A stretch of DNA of 64,000 nucleotides. It comes from Limnomonas spitsbergensis (Eukaryota > Chlorophyta > Chlorophyceae > Chlamydomonadales). Both the position numbers and the translations under genes were made by a program. This document shows positions 26,101 to 41,449 of the stretch, piece by piece. The stretch is from contig JAYJMM010000007.1 in NCBI GenBank assembly GCA_037349105.1, forward strand, positions 186,001-250,000. Reading direction: 5' to 3'. Within the stretch, counting starts at the first letter, position 1. Every line of letters starts with the position of its first letter. The notes below the pieces were generated by a model. That model had not been told where the DNA came from. It searched no databases and saw only the letters and a list, made by a program, of their open reading frames with translations.

Positions 26101-29100
26101 TCCAGCCGCGGCATCCGCCCCACCGCCTCCAGCAGCCAGCCACTCAGCCGCTGCGAGCCCTCCGCCAGCCCAACCGCAGACAGCGCCTCAGCAAAGTGGA
26201 GCACCGCGGACGGGTGCTGGCGCGGGAGCGCCTGCATCGCCAGCCAGCCCAGCAGCTCCCATACCTCGGCGCCGCCTGCCCGTGCCAGAGACGCCAGCTC
26301 AGGGTCTCTGCCGTGCTGCGCTACGGCACCGTGTGCAAGGAGCACCTGCAGGCCCGCCCAGACCATGCACTCATGGAGCTGCTTGTCCAATGATGCCAGC
26401 TGTGCACTGCGACTGTCAGTTGATGCCAGCTGTGCACCGCGGCTGTCCGTTGATGCCAGCTGTGTACCGCGGCTGTCAGTTGTCGCCAGCTGTGCACCAC
26501 GGCTGTCAGTCGATGCCAGCTGTGCACTGTAGCTGTCAGCTGATGCCAGCAGTGCAGCGCGGCTGTCCGTTGATGCCAGCTGTGCACCGCGGCTGTCAGT
26601 TGTCGCCAGCTGTGCACCACGGCTGTCAGTCGATGCCAGCTGTGCACTGTGGCTGTCAGCGGAGTTCCCCGGGATTGACCCATGGGTGGCCTGGAGCTGC
26701 TCAGGCTTGAGTGAGGCCACGGCCTGGGCCAGCCAGCCTCGAAGAGCTGCAAGAAGCTCTGCAACCCTCAGTACGGAAGCCATCCCTGCCGCCACACACA
26801 GCTGCAGTGTCCGCGCAATGCATACTGCGTCGCTCCACTCCAAAGCGGCAGGCCCTGGCTGCGGGCCCTCGCGTGCTCCCCAGCCCGCCTCGCAAGTTAT
26901 TGCCAGGGTGCTGATCAAGTCATTCGCTGAGCCCGAGTGCTCCAGAGCAGCCGTGATGGGCGCAGGCAGAGCGTGCAGCACTGCCGCGGTGTGTGCCAGG
27001 GCCAGGGCCTTGCGGGGATCCGGGCCCTGAAAAAGCAGCTGCCTGGAAGCTGCCGGCAGAAAGGCCGCCAGAGGGCCTTGGCCCCACATCGCAGCAGCAG
27101 CATCTCGCGTGCCTGGACGATTCTGGGAGAGGGATCTGCGCAGGTAGTGAGTCGCCAGGCGCTCCACCAGCAACTGCCTCAGCGATCCACCCACCTGCAT
27201 CACGCTGGCAGCAGCTGACACGCGATCGTTGAACGCGCAAACTAGCGGGGACATGTCAGCTGAGCCGCCGCAGATGCCCGCCATCGCGACGAGGGCGTCT
27301 GCGGGGAGTGCGGCCAGGTGCGAGGCGGCGCCGGACATGGCCCAAGATCCAAGCTGCTGGAGGTCGTTTGCTGCCTCGCCCCCGCGGCTGCCAGAGCTGC
27401 GCCAATGGGTAAGGCGAGCCAGGCAATGTCAAAACACGCACAGAAATAAGCACAAACACCAGGGGCTTGGCACACACTGTCAACACTATCACACAATCAC
27501 ACAGACTATCACACAATCACACAATCACACACAATCACATGGCAGGGGCCTGACACACATGGTTACACTATCAACACACACACACACACACAAAGACACA
27601 GGGCACACAGGGCACACGGCAGTGGACTGATCGATTGATCTTGTCGACCTTGCAGTACCGTAGTACCACTTAGACTCCGCGCGCCCCCCAAAACAGATTT
27701 GTTTTCCGTCGCGCAGCTAAAAATAATTGAAAAAACGGTCTCGCAGCGACGAAATTTTAATTTAATTTAATGTCGCGCAGCAGGTAATTTAATTTAACAT
27801 CGCGCATCACTGGAAATGATTTAAATTTCCTTCCGCGCAGCACTTTCAGCCATCTTAAAGATGTTTAATATAGATGGTTGTTTCATTGACCAAATTATGT
27901 CAGATGCAAGGCGCCGCATGGACATCAGGTGACACAAACCGAACAACCGTTTTACGAACGGGATTATGCTCGGCAAAGTGTTCTACGCCACCACTTACAA
28001 ATGGTGTCGCCGTCACCGTGCCATGTTGCCTCGAACATGAACAGTACTAGTACTAGCAAGCGTAAACTACCTAAGTCTATGCTCTTTAAACCCAAGAAGG
28101 AGGGGGGCTCATCTGAGTCACCAGTAGTGTTACTATGCAGGGCTGTTAGGGCACACTTGACAAGGAAGACTGAACGGATGTCCAATCAAACAGTCGCGCG
28201 CTAGCGCGCGATTTTTTTTAATAAAAAGTGCTGTTTTTAATTCATACCGCGCACCCCCAAGATAGTTGTTTGGGCACCTGACTGACGCTCCGCGCAACGG
28301 CGATTTTGAATTAATATTAGCGCGCAGCCATGTCCGCGCACCCCAATAATTATTTAATTACAAGCGGAGTCAAAGTGGTTCTATGGCATGATTATTCAGA
28401 TCCTGACAGGCATCAGGCATCAGATGCCTCTTGCTGCCCCTAGTCACTGGACCTATGCCGTGACACAAAAAAGGCAACCTGTTGGGAGCCAATGGGTGCA
28501 TGCTCACCTGCTCAGGGCCTCCACGCCCACCACCGCGTGCGCCCACAGGACAGCTTCTGAGCCGACCCGATGCTCACCCCAAACCTCCAGATCCAGAAGC
28601 GACGACGGGCACTGCGCGGCCAGCATCTTGCTGGACAATCCGTGAGCCTGGCCCTGATGCGGGCGCACAGCCTGGGCCAGGCAGGGGATGGACAGGAGCA
28701 AAGGGGCCATCCCGGTGCCAGCGAGAGCGAGCACGCTCATCACGGTGAACGGCGACAGCGGCTCCTGCACTCCCCGCTCAGAGATGAAGACGAGCTCAGC
28801 ACCTGTCTGCGCCGAAGCCTCCACCCTGGGCGAGCACATGCGTGACAAGGCATCTAGAGCTCTCCGCGCCGCCCTCCCGACTCGAAGGTCCGGCCCCGCC
28901 GGGGAATCGTTGCCAGCCGGCAGCCGCCGCCTGGCCGCTGCTCCTCCGAGGACTGCTGCGGGCAGGACGGCGATGGCAGCCTCACCGAAAGCACTAGGCA
29001 GGCCCCGTGTGACCCCTGGCACATCCTCAGCGTTTACCCAGGCTTCCACGTTTTCCGCCAGCGCCAGCGAAACAGCCTCCAGGCCCGTACCGGCCGCGCT

Positions 29101-31391
29101 GTCCTGCTGCCTCAGCGAATTTGAATCCCCCACCCAGGCTTCTGCCGCATCTGGAGACCAGCTATGGCTGTGCGTGTCGTCACGACGAGTGCAAGGGAGG
29201 TGTGGCAGCAGCAGCACGGATACCTGAGCCAGCTCGGACAAGTCCATCTGGTCAGCAGTGGCGCATACGAGGCGGCTGGCCACCGGCAGCAGCGGTGATC
29301 CAAGCTCCCACGCGCCCGGGAGTCGGCACAGCGCCACGACCTCCGCCATGGCCTCCCTCTCTCCCTCTAGACCGTCTCTTCTGGGAGGTGCCCCCCCGAT
29401 GGCGTCTCCCACTGGCGCGCGATGCCGGTCACTTCCTCCGCTGCCGTCAGGGGTAGCTGAACTTTCTTCTCGGCTACCTGGCTGTGCCCCTAGCCGGTGG
29501 CAGATGAAATCGACAGCCGTCGTGAGAAAGGCTGAGCCTGGATTGTACTTGATGGTTCGGCAGGCGTCTGTGCAGCAGTTGAGGAGAGGACGAAAGAATG
29601 AACGGCAAGATTAAGAAACCTGGGACTGAGCGATTGGTCATCAGGCCGACATAGGATGAACGGAGGAACTCTACAGAGGGGCCCTCTGCTGAGCTGGACT
29701 GGATGAGATCATGTGGTAAGGAATTCCCTCAGGAGGAGCAGAGGTGAGAGGAGCAGAAGTGAGAGGAACAGAGGTGAGAGGAGCAGAGGTGAGAGGAACA
29801 GAGGTGAGAGGAGCAGAGGTGAGAGGAGCAGAGGTGAGAGGAACAGAGGTGAGAGGAGCAGAGGTGAGAGGAATAGAGGTGAGAGGAACAGAGGTGAGAG
29901 GAACAGAGGTGAGAGGAACAGAGGTGAGAGGAGCAGAGGTGAGAGGAACAGAGGTGAGAGGGGCAGAGGTGAGAGGAACAGAGGTGAGAGGAGCAGTACG
30001 GGTCCCCTGCTGTACTGGACTGGATGAGACCATGAGCTCCAGGCTCCAGGCAACTGACGCTGGTCTACGCCACCGTAGGCGTCGCGACCTGCTTCTGATC
30101 CCACCCTCATACAAGGAAGAAAGCAACGCCTTACTGGGGCGTGGAGGTTGAGGCAACAACGCAGCTTGGGGCCGTAGCTACATCCGTGTCATTCCCATAC
30201 CCTCATGCACCCAGGCCCACCTGCAAATTTGTGGAGAGCATCCAGGGTGCCACGGCTTGCTTGATCTGCCTCTTCCACCCCATGCGAGTGCTTCCCTGGG
30301 GGGCCTGCCGGTAGCCGTAAGTGCTGCTGCAGTGCCGCACCAACAGTTGATAGTGCGGCCGAGGCGTTGGTGGTGGCTGCCCCGTCCACCGCACCCATCC
30401 GCTGCGCACGCCTTACAAACTCGCTGGCCTTCAGAGCAGCCGTCCCGAGCTCCGCCACCGGGAATGGCGGCTGGGCCGGACTGGCGGCGGGCCGCGAGAG
30501 GTAGCGAAGGAGATCAGACAGGCTGTCCACAGCCTCTAGGCCCTGCTTCTTTACAGGCATCGCGGGCTGGCGCTGAGGGGTGTGGGGAAGGAGGCGGTCA
30601 AAGTCGGCCCTGGAAGAGGGTTCGTAGCGCTGTGCGGTGTGGCCGCCTTGCCCCAAGCTGGTTTGGCGCCAGGTGTTGTGGTGCTGCTCGGTGTGGTCGC
30701 CCGGTCTGATGCCAGCTGGGCGCAAGGGTTCGTGGTGTCGCCCCATGTGGTCGCCTTGTCTAAAGCTCGTTTGGTGCAAGGGTTTGTGGCTTCGCCCGAT
30801 GTATTCGTCATGTCTCATGCTGGTTGTGCGCAAGGGTTCATGGTGCTGTTCAGTGTGGCCGGTTTGTCTGATGCCGGCTGGGCGCAAGGGTTCGTGGTTT
30901 CGCCCGATGTGGTTGTCTCGGTTGAAGCTTGGATGGCGCAGAGGCTTTTGGTGCTGACTGGCGTGGTCGCCTTGTCTCGAGCTGCTTTGCTGTGTGAGCT
31001 TCCTCTGGGCGACTGGCTCAAGGGTGGGTTGTCTCGGAGGGCCCTTCTGCAACCCAGGTGGGACACAGGAAGGCTGAGGCAACCCGGGCTTGCTGCTGCT
31101 GGCGGCCTTAGCACCGCTCCATGAGTCCCGCTGCATGGCGCCTTCCTGCGCACCCTGGCGTGCCTTGGGCGGCGCAGCTGGCTCGCTGCCTCCGTGCCTG
31201 CCCGAGTCAGCGGTGAAGGCCGTCGCATGCAAGCTGCGCTGCGCTGTGTGCCCAGACAGCCACCCCAGCCTCAACAGCTGGAGCAGGACTGCAGTGGAGG
31301 ACTGGACTCTGCTGGCATGCCGAAATGGACCTCCCAATAGCATGCTTGGCATGGGGCTGGAGGTCGTAGGGCTGGGGAGGCATGGCGCCAT
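14169..31391 (-). CDS. Large Ala/Leu-rich, probably helical protein, organelle-like N-terminus
   Basis: I do not recognise this family. Ten minus-strand exons join with compatible phase at all nine junctions: 31391-30221, 29567-28508, 27396-25893, 24264-24163, 21124-20994, 20294-19888, 19344-17999, 17265-17093, 15801-15411 and 14954-14169, giving 2,356 aa. The N-terminus is rich in Ser, Arg and Leu with few acidic residues, like a mitochondrial or plastid targeting peptide. Residues ~135-260 form about seven imperfect 18-aa His/Arg-rich repeats. A second coding repeat (10 aa, STDSRGAQLA-like, nine copies) is in exon 3, and a Gln-rich run is in exon 7. The remainder is amphipathic Ala/Leu-rich sequence such as LLMKLHALEGMLAQPL, which resembles algal alpha-solenoid organelle proteins (OPR/FASTK-like). 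No RAP domain or other signature was found, so that comparison is only inference. The exon 4 donor is GC rather than GT. It could in principle be two genes, but continuous phase argues against this. Confidence 0.72.
15240..15370. repeat. Short degenerate repeats in intron 9 of the large gene
   Basis: Variants of 'gatacggcatgaaacggcac' and 'acgatacgatacgacacc' recur irregularly, separated by unrelated sequence. No coding signal is present. Confidence 0.5.
16329..16447. repeat. 15-bp tandem repeat CATTCCTCCCTGTCC, about 8 copies
   Basis: Units differ only by C/T at position 15. The array lies in intron 8 of the large minus-strand gene, where it reads as a purine-rich GGGAGGAATG repeat. Confidence 0.9.
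16808..16980 (+). repeat. Dispersed repeat A, forward full-length copy in intron 8 of the large gene
   Basis: The head is 'atccagctacgtcacagcc', the body 'cgccgtaggccgatcaagg', 'catggtccctattggcccag' and 'tggtggcc', and the tail 'gaacactaaaataaacact'. Confidence 0.85.
17009..17092 (-). repeat. Copy of the exon 8 donor end inside intron 8
   Basis: The stretch 'cgacaaggccgtcagcccc' ... 'ggtctcaggtcaggccac' is a diverged copy, about 83 bp away, of the real exon 8 end ('agcaaggccatctgtccca' ... 'cccaagtcaggccatg'). Confidence 0.65.
17340..17455 (-). repeat. Dispersed repeat A, reverse copy (rearranged head)
   Basis: Contains 'ggataccttttgagggccgc' and 'gccgtaggccgttatgta', then the head motif 'gaatggtagctgaat' twice. 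Confidence 0.65.
17518..17577 (+). repeat. Dispersed repeat B, forward copy
   Basis: 'ttgggcgcccacgcggccg', 'agcctttttgagcagg' and 'gtcatt' match the copy at 9363. It lies in intron 7 of the large gene. Confidence 0.85.
17740..17998 (-). repeat. Duplicated exon 7 donor end plus repeated intron block
   Basis: The exon 7 end 'gatcagactgtcgccaaact' is echoed at about 17847 as 'gatcagactgtcacctaact', and more weakly near 17810. A 'gagcagccaacccatgcatg' block occurs at about 17767 and again at 17938. Confidence 0.75.
18455..18570 (-). repeat. CAG/CTG trinucleotide tract encoding a Gln-rich run
   Basis: Interrupted CTG/TTG triplets on the plus strand encode about 35 residues that are mostly Gln in exon 7 of the large gene. 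Such tracts are common in algal genes. Confidence 0.9.
19395..19545 (+). repeat. Dispersed repeat A, forward copy
   Basis: The head is 'tcagctacatgtcagctaca'. The body runs 'tttggtctttattgggcga' to 'gggcggcctgccgaagttgg'. It sits in intron 6 of the large gene, with a further A fragment near 19632-19690. Confidence 0.75.
20285..20715 (-). repeat. ~137-bp tandem repeat starting at the exon 6 acceptor
   Basis: Three to four diverged units each contain 'gagggctggtgcctacc' (or a variant), 'caatcaaaaccaataagcca' and 'ttcagataaggtgtcc'. The first unit overlaps the exon 6 acceptor (GAGGG|CTGGTGCC on the plus strand). Confidence 0.8.
21377..23716. repeat. 60-bp minisatellite, exactly 39 copies
   Basis: Units such as 'ggtggagggggaggaagggg' + 'ctcatctcccccaatatatc' + 'ctccagagccacactcattt' repeat head to tail for 2,340 bp without an indel. 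The array lies in intron 4 of the large minus-strand gene. Since 60 is divisible by 3 and the unit lacks stops in several frames, long open frames of a 20-residue repeat appear on both strands. These are by-products, not supported genes. Variants (aatgggctca, gatggagg) cluster between about 22300 and 23000. Confidence 0.98.
23815..23975 (-). repeat. Dispersed repeat A, reverse copy
   Basis: Adjoins the 60-bp array. It has 'gccctgggccgatggggacc', 'gtaggccgcgatgcagatg' and an 'agtgcagctga' end. Confidence 0.75.
24310..24790. repeat. 45-bp tandem repeat built from the repeat-A head
   Basis: TCAGCTACAC occurs at 24321, 24366, 24411, 24456 and 24501, then in decayed units to about 24790. Each unit reads 'gtttagggtcattcagctac' followed by 'acttcagctacaccac'. 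It fills part of intron 3 of the large gene. Confidence 0.9.
24795..24835 (-). repeat. Copy of the exon 4 acceptor boundary
   Basis: 'aactggtgcagaccctataa' + 'ggaagtctcctgag' matches the true boundary at 24236-24270 ('cacctggtgcagcccctcca' + 'gggaagtctcctgttg'). The 45-bp array lies between the two copies. Confidence 0.75.
25038..25104. repeat. Palindromic hairpin with outer inverted arms
   Basis: CCACGAGGACATCTTG at 25048-25063 pairs with CAAGATGTCCTAGTGG ending at 25081. Outer arms GAATGTTGG (25038) and CCAACATTC (25096) also pair. The core resembles the hairpin at 11097. Confidence 0.85.
25192..25892 (-). repeat. 19-bp tandem repeat, ~37 copies, carrying the exon 3 donor motif
   Basis: The unit on the plus strand is CACTATGCAAGCCCACCTG with CACCGTGC variants. 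Read on the coding strand, each unit contains GCAG|GTGGGCTTGCATAG, the same as the real exon 3 donor (CAG|GTGGGC at 25893). The array lies directly inside the intron. Its 19-bp period cycles the frames, leaving all three plus-strand frames open. Confidence 0.97.
26398..26665 (-). repeat. 30-bp coding tandem repeat in exon 3 of the large gene
   Basis: About nine units encode variants of the decapeptide STDSRGAQLA. The frame is kept throughout. It is translated, unlike most other arrays here. Confidence 0.92.
27475..27605. repeat. CA-rich simple sequence in intron 2 of the large gene
   Basis: Irregular 'cacaatcacacaatcac' and (CA)n runs. No coding potential. Confidence 0.85.
27664..28380. mobile_element. 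TIR element with subterminal GCGCAG motifs, in intron 2 of the large gene
   Basis: The ends are inverted: ACCACTTAGACTCCGC at 27665 against GCGGAGTCAAAGTGGT ending at 28379, and the adjacent 'gcgcgccccccaaa' pairs with 'ggggtgcgcgg' in orientation. The interior is AT-rich and carries many CGCGCAG-like motifs near both ends, as subterminal repeats of DNA transposons do. A 91-codon frame at 27929-28204 (basic middle, KRKLPKSMLFKPKKEGG) might be a remnant, but no transposase motif was recognised. No target-site duplication is clear. Confidence 0.7.
29741..29995. repeat. 15-bp tandem repeat GAGGTGAGAGGARCA, about 17 copies
   Basis: Located in intron 1 of the large gene. The array is flanked by a direct repeat, 'ctggactggatgagatcatg' at about 29695 and 'ctggactggatgagaccatg' at about 30015, so it probably grew inside an older duplication. 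Confidence 0.92.
30608..30990 (-). repeat. 54-bp coding tandem repeat, about 7 copies, in exon 1 of the large gene
   Basis: The units encode 18 residues such as QTSFRQGDHMGRHHEPLR and PAGIRPGDHTEQHHNTWR. The two variants alternate in places, suggesting a 36-residue higher-order unit. Confidence 0.88.
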
Positions 31392-32110
31392 GGCCCTGCC
31401 CTAATGCTCACACCGGGCTGATACACATGCAGGAGGAGAACCTCCACGCAGGGTCCCGTTATCGACAGGCCATAGCTTCGATCCTAACAGAGGCAAGGTG
31501 GCTATGTTATAATGAAATGTCGACATGTTCAGGAAGAGCGTAAAATCGAACTCGGGGGCGAGAAAAACGACTGCGGCTGCGGTGGCAGCGTCTAGGTCCC
31601 ATCAAGCCTGCCATCAAGCTTACCGACGAAAGCGACTGAGGGCGGGACAATCTCTCCCCAATAGAATGCAATTTTGTACTGGACACCATGCATGCAGTGA
31701 AAGCAGGCTGAGCTGTGTGACAGCATCAGATCTGTCCGATGGAAAAAGTAAGAGGGGTGTGGAAGAGTGAGAATCATGACGGTCTGTCATGCGTGCCTGT
31801 CATGCCCACCGAGCTACAAGTCTACAACCTTTGGCAGGCTGCTCGATGACCACCACTAAGCCGATATGGACTAAACCTTTAAACATGTAAGTCCAGGAGA
31901 TTGATGCGCCATTTGCCAACGACGGCCACACGCCGTGGTGCTTTGGGATGAGAGTGTCAAAATGATGACGTGGACGCAGTTTCGGAAGAGTTGGGAGCGG
32001 GATGACATTGTCACTCGTCCACGGGTGCTTACTATCTGATCGTAAATAGTCAGTTTTCGACATTCACATCAGACATTACACGATGGTAGACCTTTATTAA
32101 GGGAGACACG

Positions 32111-37905
<5,795 letters not shown>

Positions 37906-38995
37906 AGTGCATGGTAAGCATGCTAGTGCCATTAGACCGTGTGCCAGCCTGCCAGGCATGCTGTGTCAAGCATGCTGGTAACACAAACCCCTGCTGCGGG
38001 GACAATATATACTTTTAGATTGGACTTTACAAGTACACTTAGGCTGGAGGGCGTGTTAGACTGCACTTTTTACGCACTATCTTGTCTTCACATAATTATT
38101 GACGGGGGAGTGCGCCGTGTGGGATGCATCTGACTGAGCTCTTAACCTCACAGTGAGATTTGACATGAGCGTTATTTTTTATTTCATTGCGTGATTGACA
38201 GCATTAAGACTGGCACTGCCTGCGGCCTACTGCTGGTGCTGGTGGGGCCACTGGTAGGCGCCCATGGAGTGTAAAAATATTTTAGCGGCAACAGTGTGGT
38301 TTGTCCCCTATGGCCTAGCTGTCGTTGTTAAATTGCCTTTAAATCGACACGATATGCTGAGCAATCAGTTCATGAGCCCAGACCAAGAAGAGAGAAAACA
38401 CGTTGTCGGTTAGCAATACATATGGAGAAAAGTACATAACAGATAACGCCCTTCACGCAAGGGCCAGTGGAAGCGCAATCTCAAATATGCCCGACATAAA
38501 CAAAACAAAATCAGTTTAACTGCTGTACCGGTATGTCAAATCAGTTTTCCTAACGTTTTTAAACATCAATCTATCATCCTGCTTGGACCTCCGGCTTAAT
38601 CCAACAACCCAGCACAACAACGATGGAGAACATGCACAACAAAAAAACATGGCATTTTCGTGTCCTACTTTGTTGACCAGTACCGTGCTGTCTCCTGCCC
38701 TGATTGTCATCTCCCAATCAGGGCCTGCCTATCTTATCCCTATATGCCATGTTGGTACGTACCAGTACCTGAAACGTTCTGCAGCTAAAGCATCATGTAT
38801 CTATGCACTTTCTTTGCGCCCTATGGACAGTTTCAAATCTGATGCTTTAATCTCCTCGGGCGTGCCACCAGCTGCCTGCTCAATATCAGCATGCCACCGC
38901 ATGCACCCCTGCATATTAAAGGCAGCCCCCATCGTCACCGAGTGTGAGCGTCCTGCCCAGTCAATCACGCCACCCTCAGACTCCCTCAGCAGGGT

Positions 38996-39060
38996 TTAGG
39001 TAGGCCCCACGCGGTCGAGTCTTTTTGAGCAGGGCCCAGAGGTGTAACGTCATTGACACT
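38996..39060 (+). repeat. Dispersed repeat B, forward copy
   Basis: 'taggccccacgcggtcgagt' ... 'gagcagggcccagaggtgta' 'acgtcattgac'. Confidence 0.88.
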
Positions 39061-39527
39061 CCCTTGGTAGGCTTCAGGGTCAAGTTTGAAGGATTCAGGT
39101 CAAGCTCGAGCTGCTTCGATGATCCACCGAGGCAGCTGCCGCAGGCAGTGCTCTGACGCTGGATCCATCCTAGGACTGAAGATCCCCAGACCTCCCTTCG
39201 CCTCGTCCCACACCGCCTTAGAATGTCCGTACCGGTATATCGTGTTTATTGGTAGCACCTGCTGCACCTTGGCACCTTGGCTGCCAGGTTGTAACCTCAC
39301 ATGTCCACGATAAGCTGGTGCCTGCAAACAAACAGCCAGAACAGGAGATCAATTGGGGCCAGACCCAACAGTGCCACTAGGTTGCCATTCACGACCCGGT
39401 CAGGGTCGGCCGCAGAACGTCACTCGAGCAGCTCCCAAAAGAGCCTTTAACCATTTACTTTATCTAACACACTTCTACTTCAGTAAAGCGGCATTACAGC
39501 CTACGGTGGGGGGTACCTAGTGCGGTA

Positions 39528-39650
39528 CTGCGGTATGCCCTGTTGCTTGGGCCACCAGCTGAAGGCCGGTCAAGGGTTGGTCCCAATTGGCTCAGTGATG
39601 GCAGTCTGGCGATGCTCGGAAGGTCGTCTGGTGCGCACAAAATTCTTTGC
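39528..39650 (+). repeat. Dispersed repeat A, forward copy
   Basis: 'gaaggccggtcaagggttgg', 'tcccaattggctcagtgatg' and 'gcgcacaaaa'. The head is truncated. Confidence 0.7.
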
Positions 39651-39940
39651 TACCCTCTGCCTGATTCAGTCCTCACAGATCCAGTTCATTTTCAGGTGTG
39701 CAACTGTGCACACAAAGCTTACTATGTTACCCTCAGCATGATTCATTCCTGCCCCGGATCCACTTGTAACGGGGCAGGCATGTGTGGGATGCCCTTGGCT
39801 TTTATTAAAGATGTGGTACAACTTGTTGAGGGCTAGGCTGTTGCTGGCTGGGGATTCTGACTTCCTTTTGCTTTCAGCCTTGTTCTCTCGTCCCTCATTT
39901 CTTCCCCGTCCTCCCCTCCCAGCCAGACAGTTGGACGCCA

Positions 39941-40036
39941 CTGGCCATAGTTCGGTCAAGATTGTGTTTCAATTGGCCCAGTGGTGGCCGCCCGGTGGCC
40001 CCCTACATGTGGTCTAGTGCCCACTGAAATAAATAC
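39941..40036 (+). repeat. Dispersed repeat A, forward 3' portion
   Basis: 'tttcaattggcccagtggtg', 'gccgcccggtggcccc' and the tail 'cccactgaaataaatactg'. Confidence 0.75.
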
Positions 40037-40079
40037 TGCTCCTGCATGTGCCCATCAGTCTTTGTTTCAGGCGCTTCAG

Positions 40080-40320
40080 CTACACTTGAGCCACATCTGA
40101 CCCATTCCTAAGCCAGCAGGGCTTGGTGCAGCAAGGTGCCACTGCTGTGGTGCTGTGGGTTTTGCAGTGCCACGAAAGGCATCTGGCGCCATATGCCTGT
40201 CGTGGCACCCCGAAACCCACAACAGCCACTGCTGCCTAGGCCACCCGCTGGTTAAGGTCTGGTCCCAATCGGGTCAGTGGTGGCCACCCGGCGGCCCCCT
40301 GGCTCGCACTTGCACACAAA
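40080..40320 (+). repeat. Dispersed repeat A, forward copy with internal extra sequence
   Basis: The head is 'cagctacacttgagccacat'. The body is 'gttaaggtctggtcccaatc' and 'gtggccacccggcggccccc'. It carries about 70 bp of extra sequence in the middle. Confidence 0.65.
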
Positions 40321-40349
40321 CGGCTAACTACACGCATCTATTACGAATT

Positions 40350-40985
40350 CATGATAGTAGACACCTCCGGGATGAGCATCCTCTTGGCCAGCTTGGAAGA
40401 CACTAGCATGTCCACGTCCATCAGTCCGGCCAGCTCTGTCCGTGCCTGCAGCCTTGCAAGCAAGGTTCCGCAGCTGGTTCACGGGGTACAACTAACAGCA
40501 TGGCCATCCTCTCCGCATAGACCTCGTACGCAAGGATGATGGCAAGGCGGCTGGCGGTCGGGTCACGCTTGGCCGCGGCGTGGAAGGACTCTGACATGGC
40601 TTTCAGGGTCCTCTCTAAGAGGTAGGCGTTGTGGCGGGACAGTGGCTCGGGAGCGGTCTGACGGATGGCGATGTGGACAGCTGCAGAAAGAGGCCCCAGC
40701 CAGCTGTTGCACTAGGCCCAGAGCTGTGAGACTCGATTGGCAGAGAGCTGCGTCACGATGGTGAGGGCCTGAGGAGGATGAGGACTGGCTTGCTGGACCA
40801 CCATGCGCCAACAGCATTAAAGGAGGCAGTCTGGCAGCTGGGGTGTCAGCCATGGCCGAGTCCCAAGACGTCAGGTGGCGTTGGCTCTGTTGAAGCGCTC
40901 GTTGATGCATTGGATGAGCTGGACGGGGTTCTCTTTTGGTTTGAACATGTAGGAGCTGAACATAGCGGGATGCACAGGATTCTGA
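40350..40985 (-). CDS. Unassigned coding fragments, possibly a broken or partial gene
   Basis: Three minus-strand stretches read like conserved coding sequence but in different frames. At about 40985-40890 there is MFSSYMFKPKENPVQLIQCI. At 40680-40497, behind a CTGCAG acceptor, a helical segment includes RHNAYLLERTLKAMSESFHA and RLAIILAYEVYAERMAML. At about 40455-40355 there is ELAGLMDVDMLVSSKLAKRM. No family was recognised and no complete start or stop structure could be built. A frame change without room for an ordinary intron suggests either a pseudogene or a base error. Confidence 0.35.
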
Positions 40986-41449
40986 CAGAGGAGGATCACT
41001 AGGAGGGTCAAGGCTGTCTGGCGTTCATCTGGTGCTCAGTTGTCACCAGTGAGTGGCATTGTCGCGGCACAGGGGTGCACCCTAAGGAATGGGTGCACCA
41101 AGCAAAAAGAATACAAGACATCCAGGGTTGAGGATTCATGGTGCAATACTCTGTAGCGGAGCGTATGACGTTATGAACGTAAGTTGGGAGCAGTGTTGAA
41201 CTCGTTGTGAGCTATACTTAAATATCAGGCTAGGGATTATAGACCCGATTAGACACTGCTGTAACAACGAACACCTGTGCGCGGGAGTTGTGGGTGTAGA
41301 TGTTTATGCTGCGCCTACACTAAAACACCAGCTTAATTTAATGGTGCACAAAGCAGCAGCAGGGGCTTGATGATGCTCCGATCATTTTGAACATCTGAGC
41401 AAAAGGTGGTTCGGAAGTTAAAAATGACGTTTGTACAGCGTCACTGCGG

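Larger units (their letters stand above)
37906..40340. other. Intergenic, repeats only
   Basis: After the kinase stop there is no supported coding sequence up to the fragment near 40350. Repeat B (38996) and several A copies (39528, 39941, 40080) are the only clear features. A 138-codon frame at 38583-38999 lacks any domain. Confidence 0.5.

Noticed and set aside
25109..26710. 533-, 398- and 288-codon plus-strand open frames over the 19-bp array
   Set aside because: They overlap each other in all three frames and run antisense into exon 3 of the large gene. They are by-products of the array.
29671..30159. 162- and 135-codon frames over the 15-bp array
   Set aside because: Low-complexity frames on both strands created by a period divisible by 3.
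28504..31391. Separate genes for each minus-strand open frame between 14 and 31 kb
   Set aside because: Splice sites and phases connect all of them; only the first has a good ATG and only the last an end consistent with a terminal exon.
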